In this document: positions 49,865 through 61,741 of the stretch, one piece after another
Layout of the letters: each line of letters begins with the position of its first letter
How positions within the stretch are numbered: position 1 is the first letter of the stretch
Assembly (NCBI GenBank): GCA_016946835.1
Contig: JACVTC010000002.1
Span: forward strand, 1,990,001-2,052,000
Direction: 5' to 3'
Length of the DNA stretch: 62,000 nt
Source: Neocallimastix lanati (nom. inval.)
Taxonomy: Eukaryota > Neocallimastigomycota > Neocallimastigomycetes > Neocallimastigales > Neocallimastigaceae
Program-made: the position numbers and the translations under genes
The notes under the pieces: generated by a model
What the model was told of the DNA's origin: nothing
Seen by the model: the letters and a program-made list of their open reading frames with translations, nothing else
The model's database searches: none

Positions 49865-50776
49865 TTTTTATTTTAATTTTACTATTATATATTATTATTT
49901 TATTTTCATTCTTTTTTTTTATTTTTATTTTTATTTTACTTTATCTTTTCTTAACTTCACATTTTATATTAAAAAAACTTATGTTTAATTAATTGTTCTT
50001 GAGTTTAAATTATAGTAGTTTTTCATACAATAAAAAAATACAATTGATAATATTTCTTTTGTTATACATAAATAAATTATTTATTGTTATTAGTATTTAT
50101 GAAAAAAAAAAAAAAAATATTATATATATATATATATATGATTTTCAAGATTTGGTTTGAGAGTTTTAATTATTTATTATTATTATTAAATGTCTTTTTA
50201 TGATAAATTATATAGTTCAAATTATTTATTTATTCAGATTCATTCATTTTAGTAATAATTATTAGCACTATATTTAAAATATTATAAAATAATTAAAAAG
50301 AAAAAAAAGGTACACGATTTCATTTTATAAATGTGTTAAATTGATTCTAGAATAATTCATGAAATTTTTTATAAATCTATATATATATATATATGATTTA
50401 TTTTCTTATTTAACTATTATATATATACATATAATCAATAAATTAGCAGAAAAAAAAATAAATTCTTTTTTTATATATATATATAAACATTAATTAATAT
50501 AAATTAATTAAATATAGTCGAATTTTTTTTTTTTTTTTATTTGAAATAATCGAAATACGAAAAAGTTTAAATAATATAAATATTGTAATTTGATTTTCAT
50601 TGGTACTATAATTTTATAGGACTTTAAATGTTCTTTTGTTGATATTATTATGGAAACATATTCTTTTTATTTATGTAATTAAAGAAAATAATCTTAATTC
50701 GATGATTTGTTATATATGAAATTTATATATTTTTAGTAATATGAATTTCATATTATTAAATAATAACTATGCATAT

Positions 50777-50811
<35 letters not shown>

Positions 50812-51235
50812 ATGAGAAATATATGTGTAATTTTAGGTTTTCTAAGTAGTATGAATAAACTTAATATTTCAAATCTAATACCTTTTATTATAAATATTAT
50901 AGCTATTAACAAAAAATATATATATATATTTAAAATACATGATTAAAAACGAGATATATAGTAAATAAATAAATAATAAATAAATAATATATATAACTTT
51001 ATGACTTTATGAATAACCATCAAAATGAATAATCATAAATAGTATATGATATCTGCATATTAATAATTAATTATATAAATATAAATATAAATATATAAAT
51101 TTATAACAAACTTTAAACATAAAAATAAAAAAGTTTATCATCCATTTCAAAAAATTATTATTTTTATTATTATTATTATTATTCATTAATCTAAATTAAT
51201 ATGAATACTAAATAATAAATAGTAAATAGTAAATA

Positions 51236-51585
51236 ATAATATATAATAAATAATAAATAATAAATAATAATAAATAATAATAAATAATTAAATAATAAAT
51301 AATAATAAATAATAAATAATAAATAAAAAATAATAAATAATAAATAATAAATAATAAATAATAAATAATAAATAATAAATAATAAATAATAAATAATAAA
51401 TAATAAATAATAAATAATAAATAATAAATAATAAATAATAAATAATTAAATAATAAATAATAAATAATAAATAATAATAAATAATAATAAATAATAATAA
51501 TAAATAATAATAATAAATAATAATAAATAATAAATAATAAATAATAATAATTAATAATAAATAATAAATAATAAAATATAATAAA
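51236..51585. repeat. (AAATAAT)n heptanucleotide array with AATAAT variants
   Basis: About 45 copies of the same 7-bp unit as at 26.8, 27.7 and 56.6 kb. The core near 51330-51450 is homogeneous, and the flanks shift to AAT-rich variants. Minus-strand translation gives the YLLFIIY pattern. Confidence 0.9.
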
Positions 51586-52243
51586 TTGAAATAAAATCTT
51601 TTTTTTTTTTTTTGGAAAATTATTTTTATAAAATATAATTTAATAAAATAAATTTTATTAAATATTACAAAAATAGTATTACAATTTACCAATTTAATTT
51701 TAAAAATAAAAAAATTTTTTCCTAAATTTCTCTTTATTAAAAATTAATAATTAAATAAAAAAAAATTAAAATATTATTGTTTCTTCATATTATTATATAT
51801 ATATTCACTTGAGTAATAATAATAACAATAATAATAATAATAAAATAAGAAATAAAAGATAAATAATAAAGGAAAAAAAATAAAGGTATATTTATGAACT
51901 AATAATAAAATAGTTATTTTTTTTAAACCAAATGAATGATACATTTATAATCATATATAATGAAATTTCTTTAAAATTTTGTATATACAAAATTAATCAT
52001 ATTGTATATAGATTTTTATCTTTTTATTTTTATTTAATTTTTTTTAGGATATTATCAATATATATTATGTATTATTGCATTTTAAAATATTATATATGAA
52101 ATTTAATATTAATTATTTTTTTTTATTCTTTTTTATTTTGTCTTTTTATATTAATATTAATAATATGTATATATTTATTAGTTGAAAGAAAAATAACAAG
52201 GAAAAATATATATTTGGTAGGAAATTATTATTATATTGTTTTG

Positions 52244-52274
<31 letters not shown>

Positions 52275-52344
52275 CCTTTATTTTTTCCTTTATTCTTTTA
52301 TTACAAATTATATAAAATTTAAAACGAAAAATTACATAACAAAA

Positions 52345-52382
<38 letters not shown>

Positions 52383-52472
52383 AAAATACAATATTTTAAC
52401 ATACTTATATATTATAACAAATATTTATTCAATAAAAAAAATAATTTCTTATTGAAATTCTTTTACAAATTG

Positions 52473-52520
52473 AATTCAGTAAGAAAATAAATATATATAT
52501 ACTTATTTTCTTATTGAATT
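52473..52520. repeat. 18-bp inverted repeat upstream of PP2A scaffold gene
   Basis: AATTCAGTAAGAAAATAA (52473-52490) pairs with TTATTTTCTTATTGAATT (52503-52520) with one mismatch across a 12-base loop. It is about 300 bp before the ATG. Chance palindromes are common in A/T DNA, but this length is above the local norm. Confidence 0.6.
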
Positions 52521-52820
52521 AAAATATATTATTATTATTATTTTATTTTGCAATATATCTATATAATATTAACAGAAATCCTATAATATTATATTAATTA
52601 TATTAATGAATATTATGATAGTATAACAATAATAATATATAGATACAATATAGAATAACAGTAATATATATATATATCAAGTTTGTAATAGTCTTTTTTT
52701 TTATTTTTATTCAAGTTATTAAAACAATTTTTAATACAAATATTAATATTATATTACGTGAATAACTATTATAATATATATCTCTATTATTTTCTTAAAA
52801 GACACCATATATAATTAATA

Positions 52821-54945
52821 ATGAACGCAGAAGAAGGAAACGAAGCATTATATCCAATTGCTGTTTTAATTGATGAGTTAAAAAATGATGATATTTCTCT
52901 AAGATTAAATGCAATTAAAAGAATATCAACTATTGCTCTTGCTCTCGGAGCTGAAAGAACAAGAGAAGAGTTAATTCCATTTTTAGATGGTATTTTTTTT
53001 TATTTATTTATTTATTTATATGTCAATTGATATAACATAAAATTAAATATTTATATATATCGAAAATAAATAATAATGTCGACCATTCTATAATATATTT
53101 AATAATAGGAAATTTAATATTTTATTTAAAATAATTATTAAAGTAAACATTCTATTGATAATAATATAAAAAAAATTTTTTTATTTTTATTTTTACTATT
53201 TATATATAATATTTTTATATTATATATATTAACTATTTTTAGAATCAATTGATGATGAAGATGAAGTTTTACTTGCTTTATCTGAAGAATTAGGTAATTT
53301 TGTTCCATATGTTGGTGGTCCACAATATGCTCATTTTCTTTTAGGTCCATTAGAAAATCTTGCGGCTATCGAAGAAACAGTTGTTAGAGACAAGGTTTAA
53401 AATTGATACTTTATTTTTTTTTTTTAAAAAAAAAAAGAAAAAAAAAAAATATAATATATAATAAATGAAATAAATAAAATTCGTATGGAAATTTTTATAT
53501 AAGGAATATATTATAAATATATATTAATCATTATTATTATTATTTTCAATATTATGATAATTAATTCGAATGATTTTGGATATTTAATGATGACTATAAT
53601 AATAACTAAAAAAAAAAAAAAAAAAAAAAACGACGATGATGATATTTAATAATAATAATACTATTAATAATACTAATTATAATAATAAAAGGCTGTCGAA
53701 TCATTAAACAAGATAGTTGAAGTATTATCTGATAAGCAAATTGAAGAACATTTTTGTGGATTAATAAGAAGATTAGCGGCAGGAGATTGGTTTACTAGTA
53801 GAACAAGTGCTTGTGGTTTATTTACTTCAGTTTATCCAAGATGTTCTTCAGGAATTCAGGAAGAATTAAGAAAGTAAATTAATCAATAATATATATTATC
53901 TTATATACAATTACACATATATATATAATGTGCAAAATAAAAATTGAAGGAATAAATTAAAAAAAAAAAAAAAAAAGTTTATAATGAAAATCAAAATTAT
54001 ATATATATATAAAAAGTAGCAAACCAATTAACAGATATAAATTAGCATACAACATATTTTAAAAAGGATATAAATATAATATAATATTAATAAATAATAA
54101 ATGTCCAATTTTATTTAGATATAATCAATATATTTATATATTTTATAATCTTTTAATAAATCAATACTATATATATTTTTATATAAAAAAAAAAAGAATA
54201 ATACATATAAATATATATATAACCTTATTAATATTATATATATATATAAAGGTTATATCGTCAATTATGTCGTGATGATACTCCTATGGTTAGAAGAGCT
54301 GCTGCAACCCAACTTGCTGTAAATTTTATATTTTTATATTTTTTATATAGTGAATTCATCTTTAATTAATAAATAATTTTTTATAATATTTAATATTCAA
54401 CAATACTAACATTATTATTTCTATAATATATGTATATAATAATTATATTTCACATTATATAATTATATATTAATATCAATTTCAAAAAATAAAAAAAAAA
54501 AATAACAGAAATTTACTAGAGTTATTCAAAAACAATTTATTGTGAGTGAAATTATTCCAACCTTTACTAATTTAGCTCAAGATGAACAAGTAATTATCAA
54601 TTGTTAATTATATGAAGAGAATAAATCTATAAATAATAATAAACAATATTAAATAATATTAATTCATTAATAATAAATAATAAATAATAAATAAATAAAT
54701 AAATAAATAATAATAGTAATAGTAATAGTAAAACTTTTGATAAATAAATTAATAATTAATTAATTAATAATAATTAGGATTCAGTTCGTCTTTTAACAGT
54801 TGAAGTTATGGTATCAATTATTGAAACTCTTGGTAAAGATGAATATAGAATTAATTTATTAGATGCATTTAAACATCTTTGTAATGATAGATCATGGAGA
54901 GTTCGTTATATGGTAGCTGATAATTATACCAAGGTAATTCTGCAA

Positions 54946-54994
<49 letters not shown>

Positions 54995-56143
54995 TATAAT
55001 ACATTTATATATTACAACCTATATAAATCAATAAAGAAATGAATATTAATTAAATTATAATTTTAATAATAATAATAATAATAATGATTCATTAATAAAG
55101 ATATGTAAAGCTTTAAGTCTAGAAATATTAAAGGATAACAGTGAAACAGCTTTTAATAGTTTATTAAAAGATTCAGAGGCTGAAGTAAAAACAGCAGCAA
55201 TTGGTCAAATCCCAGGTATATACATCTTTAAAATATAATAATTATAATTATTTGATCTTTTTATTTTTTTCTTTATATTATTTTATTATTTATTTAATGA
55301 TTTAAAAATTCAATATTATTTTTTTTTTCTTTTAGAATATTTCAAATTAATTAGTGCTGATACAATCATAAAATCCCATATTCCAATATTAAAGGAATTA
55401 GAACATGATACATCTCAACATGTTCGTTCTGCATTAGCAGAAAAAGCACCATTTATTTGTTCATTCATTGGAAAAGACAAGTAAAATATAATATAAAATA
55501 ATATAAAATAATATAATATAATATAATATAATATAATATAATAATTAATTATATTAATATTATTTTATTAATATTTATTTATATATTATGAATTTAAATT
55601 CAAATATTTATATTATTGAATTTATTATAACATATGATTATTATAATGTATATCTGATAAAGAACTGTTGAACTTTTATTACCTTTATTCTTAGAATTAT
55701 TAAAGGATGAAGTTCCAGATGTTAGATTAAATGTTATTACAAATATTGAACAAATTAATAAAGGTATTTTTAATTTATATATATATATATATATTTTTTT
55801 TTTAAATTTTAATGTATTAAAATATATTATATATATTAATTATTTAACTAAATGATATATTTATATTATTAATGTATCAATAAAGTTATTGGTGTTGAGC
55901 TTCTTTCTCAATCTATATTACCAGCTATTGTTAGTTTAGCTGAAGATAAGCAATGGAGAGTTAGAATGGCTATTATTGAAAATATTCCAGTTATTGCTAC
56001 TCAACTAGTAAACATTAAATTTTATTACTTAATTATTTATTTTTTTTTAATTTAATTATACTTTATAATTATTTAATAATATATATATATATATAATTAT
56101 ATTTAATTGTTCTTATTTTTATTCTTAATTTCCTATTTATTTA

Positions 56144-56231
<88 letters not shown>

Positions 56232-57267
56232 TCAATAATATAATATAAACTATTAATATTAATATTTAATTAAATTTTTATTTTAATTAATTATTATTAA
56301 AAAGGGTGTTGATTTCTTTAATGAAAAGTTGTGTAATTTAAGTTTGTCATGGCTTGGGGATACTGTTTATTCTATTCGTGAAGCTGCTATAAATAGTCTT
56401 TGTAAACTTACTAAAATTTTTGGATCTGATTGGGCAAAAACTACTGTTATTCCACAAATATTAACCTATGCTAAACATACAAATTATCTTTACCGTTTAA
56501 CTATGCTTTTTGCTTTAACTGTAAAGTATATATATTTTATATCATATTTGATGTATATGTATTTTATTTATTATTTATTATTTATTATTTATTATTTATT
56601 ATTTATTATTTATTATTTATTATTTATTATTTATTATTTATTATTTATTATTTATTATTTATTATTTATTATTTATTATTTATTATTTATTATTTATTAT
56701 TTATTATTTTTTATTTATTATTTATTATTTATTATTTATTATTTATTATTTATTATTTATTATTTATTATTTATTTAAATATTTATTATTTATTTATAAT
56801 ATATTATTCGCTTCATTTTATTTTTTATTTTTTTTTTTATTTATTTTTTATTTTTAATTCCTTATTTATTATTGATATTACAGAAACTTGCTTCTGAAGT
56901 AACGCCTGAAATAATAAAGGATATGATGATTCCAACCATAGATTCAATGGCTTCTGATACAATTCCAAACATCCGTTTTAATGTTGCTAAATGTTATGAA
57001 AGTATGGCACCATTAATGACAACCCCAGATTTAGTTAATGTAAAAAATAAAATTTTAAAACCAACTTTAAAAAGATTAAATGAAGATCCAGATAGCGATG
57101 TTAGATATTATTCAAGTAGAGCATTAGCTGTTGGTAAGTTATTAATTAATTAATTAATATATAAAAAATATTATATGAATTATATCACATATATATATAA
57201 TAAAATTAACAATATATATACATATATTATTTACATTTTTACTATTTTTTTTTTTAAAGTTGAATAA
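52821..57267 (+). CDS. PP2A 65-kDa scaffold (A) subunit, 13 exons, 587 residues
   Basis: Exons 52821-52989, 53243-53394, 53692-53873, 54252-54318, 54509-54589, 54778-54933, 55101-55215, 55336-55480, 55663-55763, 55886-56007, 56305-56520, 56884-57133 and 57260-57267 all keep phase and give 587 residues, the family's normal size. The product is built of about 15 HEAT repeats. Family-diagnostic stretches include [98 protein letters not shown] and [13 protein letters not shown]. The A subunit (Tpd3/Paa1/PPP2R1) bridges the PP2A catalytic subunit and B regulatory subunits in cytoplasm and nucleus. The last exon holds only two codons and the stop; its acceptor is the least certain border. Intron 11 contains a heptanucleotide array. 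Confidence 0.93.
56155..56232. repeat. (TTA)n trinucleotide array in PP2A intron 10
   Basis: About 26 perfect ATT/TTA units lie between exons 10 and 11 of the PP2A scaffold gene. Confidence 0.95.
56562..56775. repeat. (ATTTATT)n heptanucleotide array in PP2A intron 11
   Basis: About 30 copies of the 7-bp unit in TTTATTA orientation. The exon 11 frame stays open through the donor (GTAAAG at 56521) and into the array, because this orientation has no stop in any frame. Confidence 0.95.
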
Positions 57268-57348
57268 ATTAATTAGGGTGCGAATAAAATTAATTTCTTT
57301 TAATTTTTAAGTATTTTATAAAATAATCAATCAAATTAAACAAAAAAC

Positions 57349-57382
<34 letters not shown>

Positions 57383-57709
57383 TTTTCCTTCTATATATAA
57401 AATGTTAAGAGAAATTAAATAATAAAATAACATAATAATTATCATCGTTAATCATAATCATATATAAAAACGTATTTAATATTATAATTATAAATATCTT
57501 TTGTTTTTTATTATTTTTTATTTTTTATCTTAATTTTTATTATTTTTTTCTACCTATAAAATAAATATATTATTATATTTAATTTTTTTTTTTTTTTCAA
57601 AAAAAAAAAATTACAAAAAATAAATAAAAAAATAAAAAATTTTTGAAATTTTAAAGAATAATAAATATATATAATATTTTTAATATTGTATTTTACAAAA
57701 AAAAAAAAC

Positions 57710-57740
<31 letters not shown>

Positions 57741-57894
57741 CAATATATGATAAAAATTTTTTTTTATACTTTTATATAAAGTATATAAAAATAAATAAAT
57801 AAATAAAAATAATAATTAAAATAAAAGTAAATAATAATAAATAAAATAAAATAAAATAAAATAAAATAAAATAAAATAAAATAAAATAAAATAA

Positions 57895-57934
<40 letters not shown>

Positions 57935-58219
57935 GAATCATACTTCATTTTTTGCGTAATTTTTTTTTAAATATTATTATTTCTTGTATTAATAAATATT
58001 TTGTTAAGGAGTCAATATAAGATATGATGTGTACACAACAAAATGTATTATTATTTAATTAAATTTAATTTATTATTTATTAATTTATATGATTTAAAAA
58101 AGTATTTAAAAAGACTCAAAATATTAATTTCATAAAAAAATTTTCTTTTTATATTTTACATACAAATTATTACTTAATCAAATATTATAAATATTTATAA
58201 TACTTTAATGTACAAAAGT
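57268..58219. other. Intergenic AT tract between convergent genes
   Basis: It lies between the 3' ends of the PP2A scaffold gene and the viral-type polymerase. It holds (AAT)n near 57350-57380, a pentanucleotide array (TAAAA)n at about 57840-57895 followed by poly-A to 57931, and no coding signal. Confidence 0.55.
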
Positions 58220-61200
58220 TTAAATATTATGTTGAACTTTAACATATTTATATATTATTTTGAATTTTTTATATTTCTTAATATATCCCGTTCTTATCAA
58301 ATTTTTATAATAATAATTATAATCAACCTTAGGCTTAATGATAGTTTGATCATGGGCGTGTTCTTCGCAGATTTTGTTGTACAAATCCATTGACATCATT
58401 TTATTTCCTATATAGTTATTATTCGAATTAAAGGTGAAGGTTGTAGTGTCGAAAACAAAGTAATCTACCTTGTCACCATACTTATAGTTCAATTGGTATT
58501 TTTTGTGATTATTTACAAACAACAAAACCTTATTGTTTTTATCGATATATTTGCGACCCACACTTAATTTCATTACCATATCACTTAATGGGACATTTCC
58601 TGATTTTAAATCTGAAGTCATCTTTAAAACTTTTTCCTTTATGTAGTTCTTCGGATAGTCATAGAGTATCATATAAATAAATATCTTATAATAATCCCTA
58701 ATAAATATACATGTATTTTTCTTTATTATATCAATGCCCTTTATATACAATTCCGAATTATTAGCTAGAAGACCTACATATTTTTTTTTGGATATAATAA
58801 TCATTCGTGAAAAGGTATTTTCGTATTTTAAATGCATCCCTTCCGGCAAAAGATTAGTGACCATTTCAGCTGCATCGATACTGTCCTTTATAAATTTATC
58901 CTTTTTATTTTTATTATTACTATCTATAGGATTATTGTTACCATTTTTCTGGAGATCATCATTAGCATTATTTCTGAGCGTAGGGCATTGTCCTTTATTA
59001 TTTTTTTCGTTATTTTTATTTTTATTACAATCATTACCGTTATCTCCGTATTTATCTATGTCATTGCTATTATTTTTACAATTTTTATATTCAATAAGAC
59101 ATGAATCGGTATCCCCATAGATCACTCTAAAATTTGTTTTTTCATGCAAGATATCAATCGCTTTGTTTAAATAATTTCTTCCCATACCTGTGGTACATTC
59201 CGCACCAGGTAAAAAACTTAAATATTCTAATAGCTTAGAACCGAGACAACCGTAAATGGAGTTAGCCTGGATTTTAAGTGCATACTGTTTTTTATCATAT
59301 ATAATGTAATCTGAACCCTGGGCGTTTTTCATTAAATTTTTATAGCGTACACGTTCCGTTAATAATACTTTCATTAAACGAGGTAAAATACCCTCATGAT
59401 TTTTTGTAAAATAATAAACTTTATTATTTCCAATATCGATGGTGTGATAAGAATCCTGAGTGTACTTTTTTATATCTTTCTTGTTAATTATCGTAGTGTA
59501 GCATATGTTATGAGTGATGATTACACTTGGATATAAACTGGTAAAATCAAGCATAGTGCAATAGTTGTAAACTCCGGGTTCCGGGTTTATGACAGTAGCG
59601 CCCTGATAATCACTCGTTTTAGTGGAATTCTTGTCAATGAAGATGTCGTTGTCATAGCAAAACTTGTACAGCAGGTTAGTTAGTTTCTTGCTTTGGCCGG
59701 ACTTATCAACCTCATCGATACGGATTCTAGATATCTTGGCTACTTCTATCAGTTGGATCCACTGGTGCGAAACCTTGAATATTTCAAGAGTTAAGATGGA
59801 ATCCATTATACAATAAACGGCTACCTTTTTTAACGCTTCCTCGGTGTTTTCATGGATTAGATAAAACATATCTTTGTACGGTAAATCAATTTTTCGCTTT
59901 TTCAACAACTTTTCCGAAACATAATTTAAGCTGGATGATGGTAAATTCAACGATTTGGCATATTTATATATATCGATGGCTAAACGACCTGGAATATATA
60001 TCTCAAACTCGTCATTCCACAATTCATTGAACTCTGTTTTTTTATTGACGATACGACTTGCAGAAAAGCACGTCGAAGATTCATTACTTACTAAATACAT
60101 TCCAATTCTTTGCATCATATACATATAATCAAAGCCAAACGTATTGTATCCAATAATGAGATCAGGATCATGAATTCTTATCTGATTAAAGAATTCACAC
60201 AACAACTCATACTCTGTTTCCACAAATATTATTTCATATTCTTCATTAAAGGTATTTTCTTTTGTATTATTTTCTTCTTTCTTTCTATCCATCCTCTTAA
60301 TAAATTCTTCGATTTCTTCATAATTTTCATACTTGTTTTTTCTTTCTTCATTTTCCTTTTTTCTATTTTCAATATCTATTTTAGTTTGTGTCTCCAGACT
60401 TGAACTATTGTATATTAAATTTCTAAAATTATTGTATCTATTTCGATTAGAAGATTTCAAGCTATTATTATTTTTCAAGATCGACATGTATTTTTGGTAT
60501 TTATTGAAATCTTTATTCCTACTAATATCTTGGCTTTCAATCGAACTGGATATATTCAAAGGTGTTCTATCCATCTCGTTCAAATCCAGAAATCTATTTT
60601 TATATTTATTATCATTCATAATGCTATTTTTATGGTTGTCATCAATTCTGCTATTTTTATTATCGTCTATACTTTTATTGTTATTGTCATCCATACAATT
60701 ATTGTTATTATTATTATTATTAGCATTATTAAAATGTTCTTTTTTCTTTAAATATGTATTAATTGACGTCTGAATTAAATTGTCATTTTTCTTTTTTTCT
60801 TTAGATGCTTTCAATACAGGAGTGGAATTTCGTTGAGTCTTTTTAATTTCTGATGGCATATCAAATATACTTCCGGTCACCGCACTTTTGAATTTTTCAA
60901 TATCAACGAATGAAATAAATCTGGGATCGATATCACTAAGATTTTCATGATTAATAATTTCGGTATCCTTTTCAAACTTGACACATAAAGCTATATTTTT
61001 TTGAACATCTTTGTCTTTGTATACAATACTAATCGTAGATATAAAATCCTCATACATATATCGATTAGGGAATGATTGAAAATCATGAGACATGCATTCA
61101 ATATCAAAAGATATAATCGAAGGTTCTGGGTATTTATTAATATCTATGGATTTTATGTTTTTATAACTTGTAATATATTCATGTTCAAACGTAGTAAAAT

Positions 61201-61594
61201 GTCGTTGGTTTTTAATTTTATCACCCTCGATTTGGATCCATCCTACCGTTTCTAGCTGACATTCAACCAAAAAGGTTGAAACAATATCCATATTACATAA
61301 ATTGGGATGGTAATTTTCGTAGCTCTGGTAATTCGAAAATTTAATTTTGTAAACTTGCTTTTTACCCTCAAGATATTTTCTTAATAAATACTTTGATAAT
61401 TTTTGTGGAGTTTCTCTATTGAAAGGATCGCTGTCATAGTTCTTATTAACCGATTGAGAATATTTATGTAAAGGAAAATCATCTACTACTATCGACAATT
61501 TAATATTATCAATATTATAACCAAATCCTATAATAATAGGTCGATTATTATGAATTAATAATTCCCAATTATAAATAAATACTTTAAATGGCAT
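58220..61594 (-). CDS. Viral-type family B DNA polymerase, 1124 residues, intronless
   Basis: A complete replicative-type DNA polymerase with 3'-5' exonuclease. Exonuclease motifs: Exo I SFDIECMS (Asp164, Glu166), Exo II GYNTFGFDYMYM (Asn484, Asp489), Exo III YCIMDS (Tyr594, Asp598). Polymerase motifs: A DFTSLYPSVI (Asp683), B KIQANSIYGCLG (774-785), C YGDTDSC (Asp828, Asp830), then SKKKYVGL (935-942). The herpesvirus/NCLDV/delta-like form of A, B and C and the absence of terminal-protein-type features suggest RNA-primed rather than protein-primed synthesis. Two low-complexity Asn/Asp/Lys inserts (about 250-450 and 840-900) interrupt the fold outside the motifs. It has no introns and higher GC than its surroundings, unlike host genes here. 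A cellular pol delta is unlikely given the short, divergent N-terminus and lack of C-terminal Cys motifs. An integrated DNA virus or virus-like element is the best explanation. Confidence 0.9.
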   Translation of the reverse strand: MPFKVFIYNWELLIHNNRPIIIGFGYNIDNIKLSIVVDDFPLHKYSQSVNKNYDSDPFNRETPQKLSKYLLRKYLEGKKQVYKIKFSNYQSYENYHPNLCNMDIVSTFLVECQLETVGWIQIEGDKIKNQRHFTTFEHEYITSYKNIKSIDINKYPEPSIISFDIECMSHDFQSFPNRYMYEDFISTISIVYKDKDVQKNIALCVKFEKDTEIINHENLSDIDPRFISFVDIEKFKSAVTGSIFDMPSEIKKTQRNSTPVLKASKEKKKNDNLIQTSINTYLKKKEHFNNANNNNNNNNCMDDNNNKSIDDNKNSRIDDNHKNSIMNDNKYKNRFLDLNEMDRTPLNISSSIESQDISRNKDFNKYQKYMSILKNNNSLKSSNRNRYNNFRNLIYNSSSLETQTKIDIENRKKENEERKNKYENYEEIEEFIKRMDRKKEENNTKENTFNEEYEIIFVETEYELLCEFFNQIRIHDPDLIIGYNTFGFDYMYMMQRIGMYLVSNESSTCFSASRIVNKKTEFNELWNDEFEIYIPGRLAIDIYKYAKSLNLPSSSLNYVSEKLLKKRKIDLPYKDMFYLIHENTEEALKKVAVYCIMDSILTLEIFKVSHQWIQLIEVAKISRIRIDEVDKSGQSKKLTNLLYKFCYDNDIFIDKNSTKTSDYQGATVINPEPGVYNYCTMLDFTSLYPSVIITHNICYTTIINKKDIKKYTQDSYHTIDIGNNKVYYFTKNHEGILPRLMKVLLTERVRYKNLMKNAQGSDYIIYDKKQYALKIQANSIYGCLGSKLLEYLSFLPGAECTTGMGRNYLNKAIDILHEKTNFRVIYGDTDSCLIEYKNCKNNSNDIDKYGDNGNDCNKNKNNEKNNKGQCPTLRNNANDDLQKNGNNNPIDSNNKNKKDKFIKDSIDAAEMVTNLLPEGMHLKYENTFSRMIIISKKKYVGLLANNSELYIKGIDIIKKNTCIFIRDYYKIFIYMILYDYPKNYIKEKVLKMTSDLKSGNVPLSDMVMKLSVGRKYIDKNNKVLLFVNNHKKYQLNYKYGDKVDYFVFDTTTFTFNSNNNYIGNKMMSMDLYNKICEEHAHDQTIIKPKVDYNYYYKNLIRTGYIKKYKKFKIIYKYVKVQHNI

Positions 61595-61741
61595 ATTACT
61601 TTTTTTGAATATTATTTATAAAATTATATCATTAAATTATCATCATTCATTTTAAAAAAAAAAAATGTTATAACTTTATCAAATTTGAATTTGTGATTTA
61701 TTAATAAAGGTATTAGTAATTTCTAACTATAAATATTTCAA

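Larger units (their letters stand above)
49513..52820. other. Intergenic AT-rich region upstream of the PP2A scaffold gene
   Basis: No coding signal. It contains (TTTA)n near 49800-49862, a heptanucleotide array listed separately, poly-A near 50779-50807 and poly-T near 52244-52274. The PP2A scaffold promoter should lie in the last few hundred bases, but no element is recognisable. Confidence 0.55.

Noticed and set aside
58734-59120. Plus-strand frames of 60-146 codons within 58.2-60.8 kb
   Set aside because: All are antisense to the intact DNA polymerase gene and rich in Phe/Ile/Leu as expected for the complement of Asn/Lys codons.
58220-61594. Protein-primed (Polinton or linear-plasmid) polymerase
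   Set aside because: Motif B and C contexts and KKKY follow the herpesvirus/NCLDV/delta pattern and no terminal-protein-type region insert is apparent. Kept only as a remote alternative.
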